From Desulfotruncus arcticus DSM 17038 (GTDB lineage: Bacteria > Bacillota > Desulfotomaculia > Desulfotomaculales > Desulfallaceae), in the NCBI RefSeq assembly GCF_900113335.1, contig NZ_FOOX01000006.1, positions 1-64,000 of the forward strand: 64,000 nt of DNA, read 5' to 3'. Shown in pieces: positions 14,793-21,776 of the stretch. The notes beneath the pieces were generated by a model. That model made no database searches. It saw only the letters and a program-made list of their open reading frames with translations, and was not told the DNA's origin. Position 1 is the stretch's first letter. Each line of letters begins with the position of its first letter. A program made the translations under genes and the position numbers.

Positions 14793-16634
14793 TTAGAAAC
14801 TCATTCCCCTGACAAATTGCCGCTGAAACTTTTTATGCAAAGACAACTCAATATGCTCGGTTCTCTTGGGCAAGTCACAAGCTATTTGCAGTTGTTCTTT
14901 GGATTGCAAAGCCATAATAGCTCCGCTACCTGCCGCATTACCCACGGGTCTGATGCGGGTAACATCTATGTCGGGCAGCATCCCGATTCCTTTTAGGCTT
15001 TCCGGGCGCAGATGACTGCCAAAAGCCCCCGCCAACAGGATGCCATCTAATTCAGCTATACCAGCCTCGTCTAAAAGTATTTCCACACCGGCCCTAATGG
15101 CGCCTTTGGCCAGCTGCAATTCACTTATATCTTTTTGAGTTATCGCAACTTCATTTTTTCCTTCCACCAGCACAAATGTGTTTAAGCCATTACCCCGCGT
15201 TTTAATCCTGTTCCGAACTTTCTCCGGCAACTCCATAGGACAATCTTTAGGGCTATTAATCCGGCCGTTTTTTCGAACGACACCCAACCTCACCAGTTCA
15301 GAAACCGCATCTACCAGGCCGGAACCGCAAATTCCTCTTGGTTCCTGATCACCCACAACAGCTATATCAACATCATCATTAATGGCAACTTTATAAATTG
15401 CTCCCGGTTCCGCCCTCATCCCCTGACTGATGGAGGCCCCCTCAAAAGCCGGCCCCGCTGCCGTTGAACATGTCAATAACCGGTTTTCCGCAGCAAGAAC
15501 AACTTCACCATTGGTTCCTATATCAACTGCCAGCCAGTTCCCTGACAGCTCATAAATCTTTGTCGCCAGCATTACCCCTACAGTATCCGATCCCACATAG
15601 CCGGCAATATTGGGTAAAAGTATAAACCGTGCAGCCGGCAGCAGCGTTTTAAGACCCAGGAAATCCACGGCAGCCGTTATACTTTCAGCAAAAACGGGAA
15701 CAAATGGCGAAAAAGCAATACCCAACGGGTTCACGCCCAGTAATAAATGACTCATCACAGTGTTCCCAACCAGAGTTATGATATATATATGCTCCGGCGG
15801 GATGCCGGAACCGGCTAAAAGCTTGCTTATGATTTCGTCCAGCGTATTAATTACCAATTCCTTCATTTCCGAAAGTCCGTTGGGGTTCTCGATGGTATAG
15901 TTGATCCGTGATATGACATCGGCGCCGTGCACCCTCTGTTTGTTGGCCGCAAAAGCGGTTTTTAAAACCTTGCAGCTATGCAAATCAACTAAATAACCGG
16001 CAACGCTGGTAGTGCCAATATCAAAAGCGATTCCGTATAGCTGCGAGGTGGTATTACCCGCTTCAAGGGCAATAATTGTATCATTAAAGATAGCAGAGGT
16101 TACCCTGTACTCGCCATCTCTTAAAATCACCGGGACCCGGCTCAGCAATCTGAGATCCAATGCCACTTTTCCCGGCACATCCCCGATTATTCTATTCAGG
16201 TCTGAAATTTGATCATTAACCGTAGGGAAAGTCAATTGATGAAAAGTCTTGGTCACAATGGGGTCATTCCCGGTAATATTTTCGGCATATGCCCCCTTAT
16301 CCGGCACAAATTCTTTTTGGCCATTGTTTAAACCATCAAGCTCTATCGTTAAATCACCCGTTGCCTCTTGTTGACACAACAGCACATATCCTTGCTGCAT
16401 TTCTTCTTCAGACAATAATTTCTTCTCGTTTTCGGTATACTCACTTATCCCTCCTTTTACGACCCTGGCCCGGCATTTGCCGCAAGTTCCTTTACCGCCG
16501 CATAGCGCATTGACATCCAACCCCTGGCCATAAGCAACGTTTATAAGCTTCTCACCCCGGGTGGCTTTAACCTCAATACCTAAAGGCATAATAGTTACTT
16601 TAATGTTTTTATCAGCGATATTTTTATCAGCCAT
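14793..16634 (-). CDS. Reductive activator of corrinoid proteins (RACo/RamA-like ASKHA ATPase)
   Basis: This 613-residue protein should restore inactive Co(II) corrinoid to Co(I) by ATP-driven electron transfer. The N-terminal 2Fe-2S ferredoxin domain has CGGKGTCGKC near residue 45 plus a later LLCQQ Cys, the RACo arrangement. The C-terminal ASKHA part has the nucleotide loops YGIAFDIGTTSVAGYLVDL near 205 and LAVDIGTNGEVVLA near 365, then GICGSGLVDAVSELVRLG and the adenosine motif ILLAGAFGSHLRPESLKG near 540. The frame is open 60 bases further upstream, but ATG 16634 has an AAGGCAGG site. It is last in the methyltransferase locus, behind two strong hairpins. Confidence 0.92.
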   Translation of the reverse strand: MADKNIADKNIKVTIMPLGIEVKATRGEKLINVAYGQGLDVNALCGGKGTCGKCRARVVKGGISEYTENEKKLLSEEEMQQGYVLLCQQEATGDLTIELDGLNNGQKEFVPDKGAYAENITGNDPIVTKTFHQLTFPTVNDQISDLNRIIGDVPGKVALDLRLLSRVPVILRDGEYRVTSAIFNDTIIALEAGNTTSQLYGIAFDIGTTSVAGYLVDLHSCKVLKTAFAANKQRVHGADVISRINYTIENPNGLSEMKELVINTLDEIISKLLAGSGIPPEHIYIITLVGNTVMSHLLLGVNPLGIAFSPFVPVFAESITAAVDFLGLKTLLPAARFILLPNIAGYVGSDTVGVMLATKIYELSGNWLAVDIGTNGEVVLAAENRLLTCSTAAGPAFEGASISQGMRAEPGAIYKVAINDDVDIAVVGDQEPRGICGSGLVDAVSELVRLGVVRKNGRINSPKDCPMELPEKVRNRIKTRGNGLNTFVLVEGKNEVAITQKDISELQLAKGAIRAGVEILLDEAGIAELDGILLAGAFGSHLRPESLKGIGMLPDIDVTRIRPVGNAAGSGAIMALQSKEQLQIACDLPKRTEHIELSLHKKFQRQFVRGMSF

Positions 16635-16722
16635 ATTAATTACCTGCCTTTTGATAAGTATACGTTTGCAATTCGTCCCTGACGGCGGCAACAAGCGGTT
16701 AAAAAGGCCCGTATTTATTTTA

Positions 16723-16748
16723 TCAGGTGGGGTTAAAACCCCACCTGA
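16723..16748. repeat. 12-bp perfect inverted repeat
   Basis: TCAGGTGGGGTT and its complement are separated by two bases. It lies between the corrinoid-protein gene and the activator gene with no T tract, so it looks like an mRNA stability or processing element rather than a strong terminator. Confidence 0.6.
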
Positions 16749-16777
16749 ACCTTAAGTCGCACTTATTTCGAGTTTAT

Positions 16778-16821
16778 CGCCGCTAAGACTCCCGCCTCTA
16801 TAGGCGGGAGTCTTAGCGGCG
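16778..16821. repeat. 20-bp perfect inverted repeat (hairpin)
   Basis: Bases 16778-16797 are perfectly complementary to 16802-16821 with a four-base loop, starting two bases after the corrinoid gene's stop codon. A 20-bp flawless stem is unusually stable. Without a U run it may cap the upstream mRNA 3' end and tune the amount of activator made relative to corrinoid protein. Confidence 0.75.
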
Positions 16822-16822
16822 G

Positions 16823-17452
16823 TTAACGAGATAAAGCAATTGCTTTAAATAGTTCCACTGCTCTTATGGCGTCTGTTTCACAATAATCCGCACCGGTAAA
16901 TTGCCTTATTCGTTCGTTAGTTGGATACCCCCCAAGCAATACTGTTACTTTTTTTCTAAGACCGGTTTCATATAATAAATCTATCACTTTTTTTACCGCA
17001 CTAATTGAAAATGTAAGTAGTACGGAAATTCCTAAAATTTTGGCATCTGTTTCCTTAATAGCCTCGATAAATTCCCGCGGTTCAACATCCACACCCAGGT
17101 CATACACATCAAATCCATGCGAACGCAGCAAATTGATAATTATATTTTTCCCCAAATCATGAATATCGCCTTCGATTGTCCCCATCACAATTTTTGTCCC
17201 GTTTTGCCGGGCTTTTCGTGTAAAGCTCGGTTCCAGGGTTTCCATGATCCTTCTTAAAATTTCCTCGGACATAATTAGATCTGATAAGTAATAAACTTCT
17301 TCACTATATTTTTTGCCAACTATTTCAACTCCCTGCCTGCATTGTTCAACAATTTCCAGAGGGGTCTCACCAGCTTTTAGTTTTTGGTTTACTATCTGAA
17401 GAGCCGTTTCTTCCTCCAAATCAGAAATAGCTTGAATTAAATCATCCTTCAT
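16823..17452 (-). CDS. Methyltransferase corrinoid protein (second paralogue)
   Basis: A 209-residue methyl carrier. The N-terminal four-helix cap (about residues 1-85) precedes a Rossmann B12 domain with GTIEGDIHDLGKNIIINLL near residue 92, containing the D-x-H-x2-G cobalt-ligating motif. The Ser loop GISVLLTF near 140 and the VLLGGYPTNE glycine loop near 170 follow. The fold matches MtaC/MtvC/MtbC proteins. It is related to but clearly different from the paralogue at 18399, so it may serve another methyl donor or the same one under other conditions. It follows the GntR gene by 28 bases with an AAGGTGG site, so it likely shares its autoregulated promoter. Confidence 0.93.
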   Translation of the reverse strand: MKDDLIQAISDLEEETALQIVNQKLKAGETPLEIVEQCRQGVEIVGKKYSEEVYYLSDLIMSEEILRRIMETLEPSFTRKARQNGTKIVMGTIEGDIHDLGKNIIINLLRSHGFDVYDLGVDVEPREFIEAIKETDAKILGISVLLTFSISAVKKVIDLLYETGLRKKVTVLLGGYPTNERIRQFTGADYCETDAIRAVELFKAIALSR

Positions 17453-17480
17453 CTAGAACCACCTTATCCTCTTCATATTG

Positions 17481-18251
17481 TTATTTAATATTATTTGCAG
17501 ACCACCCGATATAGCTGGTTAGTTTATACCTATCACCACGGTAAACGGACTTTCCCCAACCAACCGGCTTTTTTTCAGCATCATAAACCGTTTGTTCAAC
17601 AACAAAAACAGGAGTATTCTCTTTAACTTCCAGAACCGAGGTTTCTTCCTTGGTAGCAATGGACGCGTGTAAAACCCTTTTACTTGTTGTTGGGAAATGT
17701 GAACCGTGCGTAACTGCCAGGCTTGACAATGAAGGGTCTTTTAGTTCAACTTCTAAAATAGGCTTTTGCTTGGTATACTTAACGTATTTCTTCTCATACA
17801 CCAGTGGTTCGTTATCCGCAGCCAACACCAGGCTAAAATAAAGGCAGCTGGTGCCTAAAGGAACCGCCAGCTTTTCAGACAAGGTTTTATTCGCTCTGAC
17901 TATCCTTACACCCAAAAGCGTTGAGCTTGGAGTCATTCCTTTTTTACTGGTTTCCTCATAAAAATCGCCCAACTCAAATGTAACATCATTTAATTTAGGC
18001 TCTGATACAAAAGTCCCTTTGCCCTTTTGAGTAAATACCAGACCCAGGTTAATCAGCTCTGAAATAGCACGCCTAACGGTCATTCTGCTAATGCCAAAAT
18101 TTTCAGCTATTTCATGCTCCGGCGGCAGTACTTCACCTGGTTTAAGTTTTCCTTCATAGATATATCCTTCAAACATTTTAGCAATTTGATAATATATCGG
18201 GATAACAGAATTTTTATCTATTTTTAATTGACTGATCAATTTATTATCCAT
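17481..18251 (-). CDS. GntR/UTRA (HutC-type) regulator of the methyltransferase locus
   Basis: A 256-residue regulator. The winged helix is in residues 18-85 (IPIYYQIAKMFEGYIYEGKL, then LPPEHEIAENFGISRMTVRR). A UTRA ligand-binding domain fills residues 100-250 (LAVPLGTSCLYFSLVLAADN, then PVFVVEQTVYD). HutC-group proteins bind palindromes with a GTCTAGAC core, and exactly such a site lies between this gene's -10 box and its start codon, with a second before the methyltransferase operon. Autoregulation plus control of the methyl-transfer genes is therefore a strong inference. The effector may be the methyl donor or its demethylated product; that is unknown. Confidence 0.92.
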   Translation of the reverse strand: MDNKLISQLKIDKNSVIPIYYQIAKMFEGYIYEGKLKPGEVLPPEHEIAENFGISRMTVRRAISELINLGLVFTQKGKGTFVSEPKLNDVTFELGDFYEETSKKGMTPSSTLLGVRIVRANKTLSEKLAVPLGTSCLYFSLVLAADNEPLVYEKKYVKYTKQKPILEVELKDPSLSSLAVTHGSHFPTTSKRVLHASIATKEETSVLEVKENTPVFVVEQTVYDAEKKPVGWGKSVYRGDRYKLTSYIGWSANNIK

Positions 18252-18264
18252 TGTTCATCATACC

Positions 18265-18274
18265 TGTCTAGACA
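18265..18274. promoter_or_regulatory. GntR operator TGTCTAGACA, copy 1
   Basis: A perfect ten-base palindrome lies 12 bases downstream of the -10 box of the GntR promoter (minus strand: TTGCTC at plus 18310-18315, 18-base spacer, TATGAT at plus 18286-18291). The core matches known NagR/DasR-type sites, and the position suits repression. Confidence 0.75.
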
Positions 18275-18364
18275 TGCTTAATTTTATCATAGTAAAATAT
18301 CATAATTACGAGCAAGAGTCAACCTAAAGTCTAATAGGCTGACCGGATTAACGCTTTAATTTAA

Positions 18365-18388
18365 ACAGGGGCCTCGAATGGCCCCTGT
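18365..18388 (-). terminator. Terminator after first corrinoid gene
   Basis: ACAGGGGCC (18365-18373) and GGCCCCTGT (18380-18388) form a nine-base perfect stem ten bases after the corrinoid gene's stop. On the minus strand TTTAAATT follows. It separates the methyltransferase operon from the GntR unit. Confidence 0.7.
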
Positions 18389-18398
18389 CGTTTACTTT

Positions 18399-19019
18399 TT
18401 AATTAAATATTTCCTCAGCAATTCTTAACCCGTCACTTGCTGTCCTGGCATAGAAATCTGCTCCAACGTGTTCTTTAACGACATCGTCAATATAATTACC
18501 GCCAATTAAAACTTTTGTATCCAACCCCGCCGATCTAATTTCCGCAATAGCATCTTTCATGGATTCCTGACATGCAGTTAATAGTACACTCATACCTACC
18601 AGAGGCGCTTTTGATTCATTAATGGCTTCAACAAACTTTTCTTTGGGGACATCAACTCCCAAATCGATGATATTATAGCCTGCTCCTTTTAATAGCATTA
18701 CGACAATGTTTTTGCCCAAATCATGAATGTCTCCTTTGACAGTTCCAATAACAATGGTCCCCTTGTAACTGCCGGATCCTTCGGCAAGGTGCGGTTCCAA
18801 AACATCCATAGAATCCTTCATAATTTCGCCGCACATAATTAATTCACTTAAAAAATATTTGCCAGATTCAAAACGTTTGCCAACTTCCGTCATACCCTGC
18901 TGTAGCGAGCCTACAATTTCCAAAGGATTAACTCCACTGTCCAAGCGTTCCTTGACCATCTGAACTACTTGTTCCTCTTCCAATTCCGCAATTGCATTTG
19001 ATAAGGGATCTGTTAGCAT
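18399..19019 (-). CDS. Methyltransferase corrinoid protein (first paralogue)
   Basis: This 206-residue methyl carrier shuttles the methyl group from methyltransferase I to methyltransferase II. The helical cap is residues 1-90. The B12 motif reads IGTVKGDIHDLGKNIVVMLL near residue 91, with the cobalt-binding His, and is followed by VGMSVLLTACQ near 140 and KVLIGGNYIDD near 170. It lies in one run with the UroD-type and MeTr-type genes, so it is the dedicated partner of both. An AAAGGAG site precedes ATG 19019. Confidence 0.93.
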   Translation of the reverse strand: MLTDPLSNAIAELEEEQVVQMVKERLDSGVNPLEIVGSLQQGMTEVGKRFESGKYFLSELIMCGEIMKDSMDVLEPHLAEGSGSYKGTIVIGTVKGDIHDLGKNIVVMLLKGAGYNIIDLGVDVPKEKFVEAINESKAPLVGMSVLLTACQESMKDAIAEIRSAGLDTKVLIGGNYIDDVVKEHVGADFYARTASDGLRIAEEIFN

Positions 19020-19078
19020 AGTTATTCATCCACTCCTTTTGGGTATGTTAACGTTAAAAGATTAAATTGCCATACTAT

Positions 19079-19249
19079 CTAGCGCTGCACCCAAAACCAA
19101 ATAAAACTATAAGCAAAGGCGTCTAATTTCTCCCATTCTTTTTTGACGATTTCCTCGTTACCGTGGATTTTTTGGAGCTCTTCTTTCTTAACTTCCCAGG
19201 GCACACAAGTGCCAGGCTTCGGAACAAACTTTATTTCTTTTTCCGACAT
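19079..19249 (-). CDS. Small protein of the methyltransferase operon, 56 residues
   Basis: A short frame between the UroD-type methyltransferase and corrinoid genes encodes a 56-residue soluble protein. It begins MSEKEIKFVPKPGTCVPWEV, has a highly charged middle (KKEELQKIHGNEEIVKKEWE) and ends in an aromatic cluster (FAYSFIWFWVQR). The ATG at 19249 has a perfect AAGGAGGG site and the spacing to both neighbours suits an operon member (23 and 59 bases). The single Cys at 15 and five aromatic residues near the end are notable. I do not recognise a family. A small subunit or chaperone of the methyltransferase complex is a guess from position alone. Confidence 0.7.
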   Translation of the reverse strand: MSEKEIKFVPKPGTCVPWEVKKEELQKIHGNEEIVKKEWEKLDAFAYSFIWFWVQR

Positions 19250-19272
19250 GGCTTATCCCTCCTTGTATCCAA

Positions 19273-20445
19273 TTAGTAAACGCCGTACTCTCTTGCCGCT
19301 TCAGCCATAGCCAAAATATTTTCTTTTTTGGCATCACCCATAATAACCCCGCCTGCGGCGAGAATAAATCCACCGTCAACAGCCAGTTCATCAATAACTC
19401 TTTTAACATGCTCTTTCACTTCTTGCGGGGTTCCGTATGTTAACAGAGTGGTTGGCACACCGCCCTGGAGGCAGAATCTGCCGCCAAGAATCTCTTTGGC
19501 CTTTTTGGCATCAGTGGTATCAATATCGAAAATAATGCTTTTTTCAGGTAGTTCAGCGATTTTCTCAAGATACGGGGTCCAATCCCCTTCGGCAAAGAAA
19601 AACATTCTTTTCCCTTGCGCCCAAAGACCTTCAATAGTAGCTTTCAAGGAAGGCCAGTAGAAAGTATCCCACTGATACGGATTAAGGAATGGATAAGCTC
19701 CGCGATGAAGCGGGGCAAAACAAGGGAAGCGCGTATCCGCTCCCGGTCCGGCAACACCCTGATTGATATTATGAGGCGTTATCGCATCACATGCGGCCAG
19801 CACTTTTTCCGGCCGGCGGCGCAGGTCCAGAAGAATACCTTTCATTGATCTTAAAGCATCTCCCAAGGTATCAAAGGGAGCCTTGGTAAATCCCGCTCCT
19901 TGTCCAACAACACCATGCTCTTTGGTCCACTTTTCCCAGGCTGCACCCATTAGTCCACCCTGCATAGCAAAAGCAGCCGAACCTTTAATTAATGCCACAG
20001 TGGCTCTATAGGATCCCGGATCAGAAAACTCTGTGCTTATCCGCGGCAAAAAGTTGGTGACAAGCCATTCAGTGGGGTTGGCAATAAAATCATCGTAATC
20101 TTCCGGTTTCATGTATTCTTCTTCATTATATTGAAATGTGGAATTTTCCTCCAACCCTATGCCGGGAAACTTATATAATTTAGACCCCATGGCATCAAAC
20201 ATGGGCGGCCACCATAAACAAGGTCCGCCGCCAAATATATCCACATCCAAATCCGGCAATAATTCGCTAACGATGTTGTTGCTTAAATCTAAATCATAAA
20301 ATACTTCCTGCAAAGTCTTATCTTTATGCTTAACAACCCATTCGCCAATGCCAAAGCTAACAGGAACCTTATCCGGTTTGCCGCAATTCATAGCAGTGGT
20401 ATAACGTTCCAACCTTTCCCGATACAGCTTTTCCTTTTCGTTCAT
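19273..20445 (-). CDS. UroD-family methyltransferase I (methyl donor:corrinoid)
   Basis: A 390-residue member of the uroporphyrinogen decarboxylase-like methyltransferases (MtvB, MtaA and CmuA relatives), which move a methyl group from a donor to or from a corrinoid protein. It opens YRERLERYTTAMNCGKPDKV and shows PVSFGIGEWVVKHKDK, MFFFAEGDWTPYLEKIAELP and a closing GGFILAAGGVIMGDAKKENI. Zn ligands (His/Cys) cannot be assigned safely by eye. The frame is open 66 bases further up; ATG 20445 is chosen for its AAGGGGGG site. With a MeTr gene, corrinoid proteins and an activator beside it, an aryl-methyl-ether O-demethylase is likely; methanol or methyl halides are alternatives. Confidence 0.85.
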   Translation of the reverse strand: MNEKEKLYRERLERYTTAMNCGKPDKVPVSFGIGEWVVKHKDKTLQEVFYDLDLSNNIVSELLPDLDVDIFGGGPCLWWPPMFDAMGSKLYKFPGIGLEENSTFQYNEEEYMKPEDYDDFIANPTEWLVTNFLPRISTEFSDPGSYRATVALIKGSAAFAMQGGLMGAAWEKWTKEHGVVGQGAGFTKAPFDTLGDALRSMKGILLDLRRRPEKVLAACDAITPHNINQGVAGPGADTRFPCFAPLHRGAYPFLNPYQWDTFYWPSLKATIEGLWAQGKRMFFFAEGDWTPYLEKIAELPEKSIIFDIDTTDAKKAKEILGGRFCLQGGVPTTLLTYGTPQEVKEHVKRVIDELAVDGGFILAAGGVIMGDAKKENILAMAEAAREYGVY

Positions 20446-20600
20446 ATTTGTTTCCCCCCTTAATTTGGTGCAACATGAACTATTTTTTAATTCTAATTGA
20501 CAATCATCCATAAACTTGTTTTAAGGTGGTTTGCTAATCATTATCACCTACCCCTCTCTTTTCCATTACTGCTTCTTCCGGCCATAAGATAGGGACTTTG

Positions 20601-21398
20601 TTAATCCACTAAAGCATCCTTGCGATATGCTTTTAAAAAGTTCTTACTAAAACGATCATTGCCCAGCAATGCGTTAGTAGTAGTGACCGCAGTCATGATT
20701 TTCCCGTCCAAGGGATCAAGTATGGCGGCGTCCATACCAAAGGCCATGCAAATTGCCAGGAAATAGCGATTGATGATCTTTCTTTGGGGCATATTAAATG
20801 AAATGTTACTTAAACCGGATACTGTTTTTACATTAAACTTTTGCTTAATATTAGTAAGGCATTGGAAGAACATGGCCGCGTTGGTGTGATCAACCGCCAG
20901 AGGAAGAACGAGGGGGTCAATGTACAGTTGCGTTAAATCATAATCATTCTTTGTTAAAATCTCCACCAGGCGTTCTGCCAGAATAATCCGCTCTTGCGCG
21001 GTTTTGGGGATGCCATTGTCATCAACGGTTAAACCTATTACCGGACACTTGTATTCCAACACCAAAGGAAGTACCCCTTCCAGGCGATTTTTCTCCAAAG
21101 AAATAGAATTAATCAGCACTTTATTTTTATCGCCTTTTACTGCTTCCAGTCCCTTCTGGATTGCTAAAGCCGATGTACTGTCAATGCACAATGGCACATC
21201 TGTCACTTCTTGAACCTTCTGGACAAGCCACTCCATATCAAGCAGCTCATCACCGTGCGCGGTATTGATGTCCAAATAATCAGCACCTGCTTGAGCTTGT
21301 CTTAACGCCAGATCCTGAACAGCAGCGGCATCTCTTTTACTAATAAGCTCACGCACACTGGGTATGGCGCTATTAAGTTTTTCACCAATAATAAGCAT
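20601..21398 (-). CDS. Methyltetrahydrofolate:corrinoid methyltransferase (MeTr/MtvA-like)
   Basis: This 265-residue TIM barrel of the pterin-binding family should transfer methyl between the corrinoid protein and tetrahydrofolate (methyltransferase II). Pterin-site residues are visible: LIIGEKLNSAIPSV at the start, the Asp-x-Asn of GADYLDINTAHG near 50, CIDSTSALAIQKG near 85, INSISLEKNR near 105 and the Asp of DPLVLPLAVD near 160. Length matches AcsE (about 262 residues). The frame opens at 21434, but ATG 21398 with AAAGGGG upstream fits the family N-terminus. It is first in the operon, 191 bases downstream of the GntR operator. Confidence 0.92.
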   Translation of the reverse strand: MLIIGEKLNSAIPSVRELISKRDAAAVQDLALRQAQAGADYLDINTAHGDELLDMEWLVQKVQEVTDVPLCIDSTSALAIQKGLEAVKGDKNKVLINSISLEKNRLEGVLPLVLEYKCPVIGLTVDDNGIPKTAQERIILAERLVEILTKNDYDLTQLYIDPLVLPLAVDHTNAAMFFQCLTNIKQKFNVKTVSGLSNISFNMPQRKIINRYFLAICMAFGMDAAILDPLDGKIMTAVTTTNALLGNDRFSKNFLKAYRKDALVD

Positions 21399-21588
21399 AC
21401 CTATCAATCCCCTTTGAGTTATATCAATATTCACAAAATAACAGGCAGATACATTATAACTTTAGATGCCACAGGTAGGTTTCCCCATGAAGTTTTCACC
21501 AATACCGGATATCGCTTGGATTATGCCATTTCTTGTACACGGGCATTTTTTATCCAAAATGAAGCTTATTAAAACCTATAAGTATAGT

Positions 21589-21598
21589 TGTCTAGACA
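21589..21598. promoter_or_regulatory. GntR operator TGTCTAGACA, copy 2
   Basis: This is identical to the palindrome before the GntR gene. On the minus strand it lies 16 bases after a -10 box, where transcription should begin, ahead of the methyltransferase operon. Confidence 0.75.
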
Positions 21599-21614
21599 TC
21601 CTGATTATGACTCT

Positions 21615-21643
21615 ATTCTAATAAAATTCCATTAACTAATCAA
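21615..21643 (-). promoter_or_regulatory. Promoter of the methyltransferase operon
   Basis: On the minus strand TTGATT (plus 21638-21643), a 17-base spacer and TAGAAT (plus 21615-21620) precede the operator. The leader to the first start codon is about 210 bases with no clear riboswitch fold; in particular no B12-box consensus was noticed. Confidence 0.55.
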
Positions 21644-21704
21644 GGTAAATCAAAAGAATTTATCTAAATTTATGAGGCATGTTATTTTAATGGAATAATT
21701 AAAC

Positions 21705-21750
21705 AGGGACGGAGGTAGGCATCGTGCTCCTCTACCCCGCCTCTGTCCCT
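21705..21750 (-). terminator. Bulged hairpin after the sensor kinase gene
   Basis: AGGGAC...GAGGTAG near 21705-21717 pairs with CTACC...GTCCCT near 21732-21750, leaving bulges. It starts about 27 bases beyond the kinase stop codon and probably ends that transcript. The T tract is weak. Confidence 0.45.
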
Positions 21751-21776
21751 ACCGCCCTTTTACAATATTACTTTTA

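Noticed and set aside
21399..21600. Cobalamin riboswitch in the leader of the corrinoid methyltransferase operon
   Set aside because: No B12-box-like conserved segment or large multi-stem fold was seen. The GntR operator explains control well.
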